The notes below the pieces were generated by a model. The model did not search any database. It was not told where the DNA came from and worked only from the letters and a program-made list of their open reading frames with translations. A stretch of DNA of 64,000 nt from Glaciecola sp965660815 (GTDB lineage: Bacteria > Pseudomonadota > Gammaproteobacteria > Enterobacterales > Alteromonadaceae). The translations under genes and the position numbers were made by a program. Positions 63,118 through 64,000 of the stretch are shown piece by piece (within the stretch, counting starts at the first letter, position 1; every line of letters begins with the position of its first letter). The DNA is taken from the NCBI GenBank assembly GCA_965660815.1, contig CBFIBG010000008.1, positions 1 through 64,000 on the forward strand. Direction: 5' to 3'.

Positions 63118-64000
63118 GCATCGGCCGTAATGGTCTTGATGTATTATGCTCGCTGACGGCTGAGTGCTCAAAACTCGACGAATAGAGCGCCAGTTGCACC
63201 AAACAATTTTTGACGTGTTCATCGCCAGACCGAGGAAATACCTTTTGAGAGCCGAGGTCTAAACCAAATGTAACTTGCTCTTTATCTAGCTGCTGAACTT
63301 GGTAACACAGACAACGCAATGCGTTTTCGATACCTAAATGCTTAAAGTCATCTAACCTGAGCCATCCGTTCATTCCTTTATTGTCGACAAAGCTTTTTGT
63401 TAGCAGACCTTGGCCTTTTGCAGCATGTTTCCAACTTACGTGTTTTAAAGAGTCTGTACTTTTATACTCTCGAATGCCTTGTAAATCGTCGGTTCTAAAG
63501 AGCTGAGTTTGCCCTCCCATTGCTTTTGAGTTATGACTACTACTATGGGCCAAAGTCAGTGCAGATTTTTGTATTTGTGGATAAACGAGAACCTGTAATT
63601 TTGGTGAAAGTTGGGAATAGCATTTAAATAGACCAAATCCGTAGGTAGCAGAAAGACTCACGCTTGGACATTTATGTTGTCCGCGCTTCATATCAGGAAG
63701 TTTTAATTTCGCGTGTGTTTGCGTTTTTTCTACGGCAATAGTCTGACAATAATCCGCGACAGTGAATGACAAATTTCCGCCTACATAACTATTTGTTGAG
63801 TGCACCATTACAGGTAGAAAAAAGCGTCTATTTTCATAATCTGCAGGTATTTCATTAAAACTGATTGTATGTTGTGTGAAAAAGAAATAGCTGTGAAAAA
63901 TGGAGAGTAAAAGCGTGGCCAACATAAAATAGCAAAGTAAAAGTATAATGTTATTTTGAAAATTGGTACCAAGGACAAACAGACAAATAGCAATTCCTAT
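63107..64000 (-). CDS. DUF58 protein, 5' end outside the window
   Basis: The frame is open to the window edge. Beyond the Met at 63925 it reads another 25 residues, including F-V-L-G-T-N-F-Q-N-N-I-I-L-L-L, the conserved membrane hairpin of DUF58 proteins, so the gene continues past 64000. The soluble part ends with the DUF58 core: R-T-D-D-L-Q-G-I-R-E-Y and D-S-L-K-H-V-S-W-K-H-A-A-K. DUF58 genes usually lie between a MoxR ATPase gene and a TgpA gene, so a moxR is expected just outside. Confidence 0.9.
   Translation of the reverse strand: MGIAICLFVLGTNFQNNIILLLCYFMLATLLLSIFHSYFFFTQHTISFNEIPADYENRRFFLPVMVHSTNSYVGGNLSFTVADYCQTIAVEKTQTHAKLKLPDMKRGQHKCPSVSLSATYGFGLFKCYSQLSPKLQVLVYPQIQKSALTLAHSSSHNSKAMGGQTQLFRTDDLQGIREYKSTDSLKHVSWKHAAKGQGLLTKSFVDNKGMNGWLRLDDFKHLGIENALRCLCYQVQQLDKEQVTFGLDLGSQKVFPRSGDEHVKNCLVQLALYSSSFEHSAVSEHNTSRPLRPMHEK

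Overview
This window looks like chromosome from a low-GC marine gammaproteobacterium of the Alteromonadales, most likely the Alteromonadaceae (Glaciecola/Paraglaciecola/Alteromonas-like). The pointers are the metY-rimP-nusA-infB-rbfA-truB-rpsO order, the gcvA-DUF423-rlmM order, smpB divergent from ratA-rnfH, a tmRNA with tag ANDENYALAA, several alteromonad families (DUF3718, DUF4826) and two TonB-dependent receptors. Taxonomy is inferred from gene content; no search was run. I see no phage, transposase, IS element or CRISPR array.

Layout. 1-6700: an 18-bp minisatellite, a hypothetical protein, a stand-alone EAL phosphodiesterase, a DUF1624 membrane protein, a DUF4397 lipoprotein, an RNase J-like nuclease and a LysR regulator. 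6.8-12.4 kb: lactate use (LctP-type permease, quinone-linked D-lactate dehydrogenase) under a divergent LysR, then a long-chain acyl-CoA synthetase. 12.5-14.6 kb: an orphan gene and hemN with an FNR-like box. 14.7-30.5 kb: a catabolic region of several short operons: histidine phosphatase, acyl-CoA dehydrogenase and quinone oxidoreductase; a haloalkane-dehalogenase-like hydrolase with an SDR; a FadJ-type bifunctional protein with a second acyl-CoA dehydrogenase; an epoxide-hydrolase-like protein; a LysR, a MaoC hydratase and a TonB receptor. Together these suggest uptake, activation and beta-oxidation of fatty or other aliphatic, possibly halogenated, acids.

30.6-38.3 kb: phhB, initiator tRNA and the conserved translation/transcription operon rimP-nusA-infB-rbfA-truB-rpsO. 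The space between the tRNA and rimP holds two further intrinsic terminators. pnp, often next to rpsO, is not there. 38.4-43 kb: a coiled-coil membrane protein, a GGDEF/EAL protein with an altered GGDEF motif, and a class I PPK2. 43-47.8 kb: ssrA and smpB, both on the minus strand, separated by a plus-strand copper-receptor-like module (DUF2946-like protein and OprC-like TonB receptor); then ratA-rnfH.

47.8-60.4 kb: divergent ppsR/ppsA, a YdiJ-type FAD/Fe-S oxidoreductase, a DUF4826 protein, a small unknown gene, gcvA-DUF423-rlmM and a second-type EF-G. 60.4-61.0 kb: a 600-bp non-coding stretch with a sigma-54-like promoter, a hairpin and a terminator-like T-run. 61.0-64.0 kb: a TgpA-like transglutaminase and a DUF58 protein that runs off the window. 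Most of the window is ordinary core genome. The best places for something undescribed are the non-coding stretches at 17.63-18.05, 31.2-31.6 and 60.4-61.0 kb.
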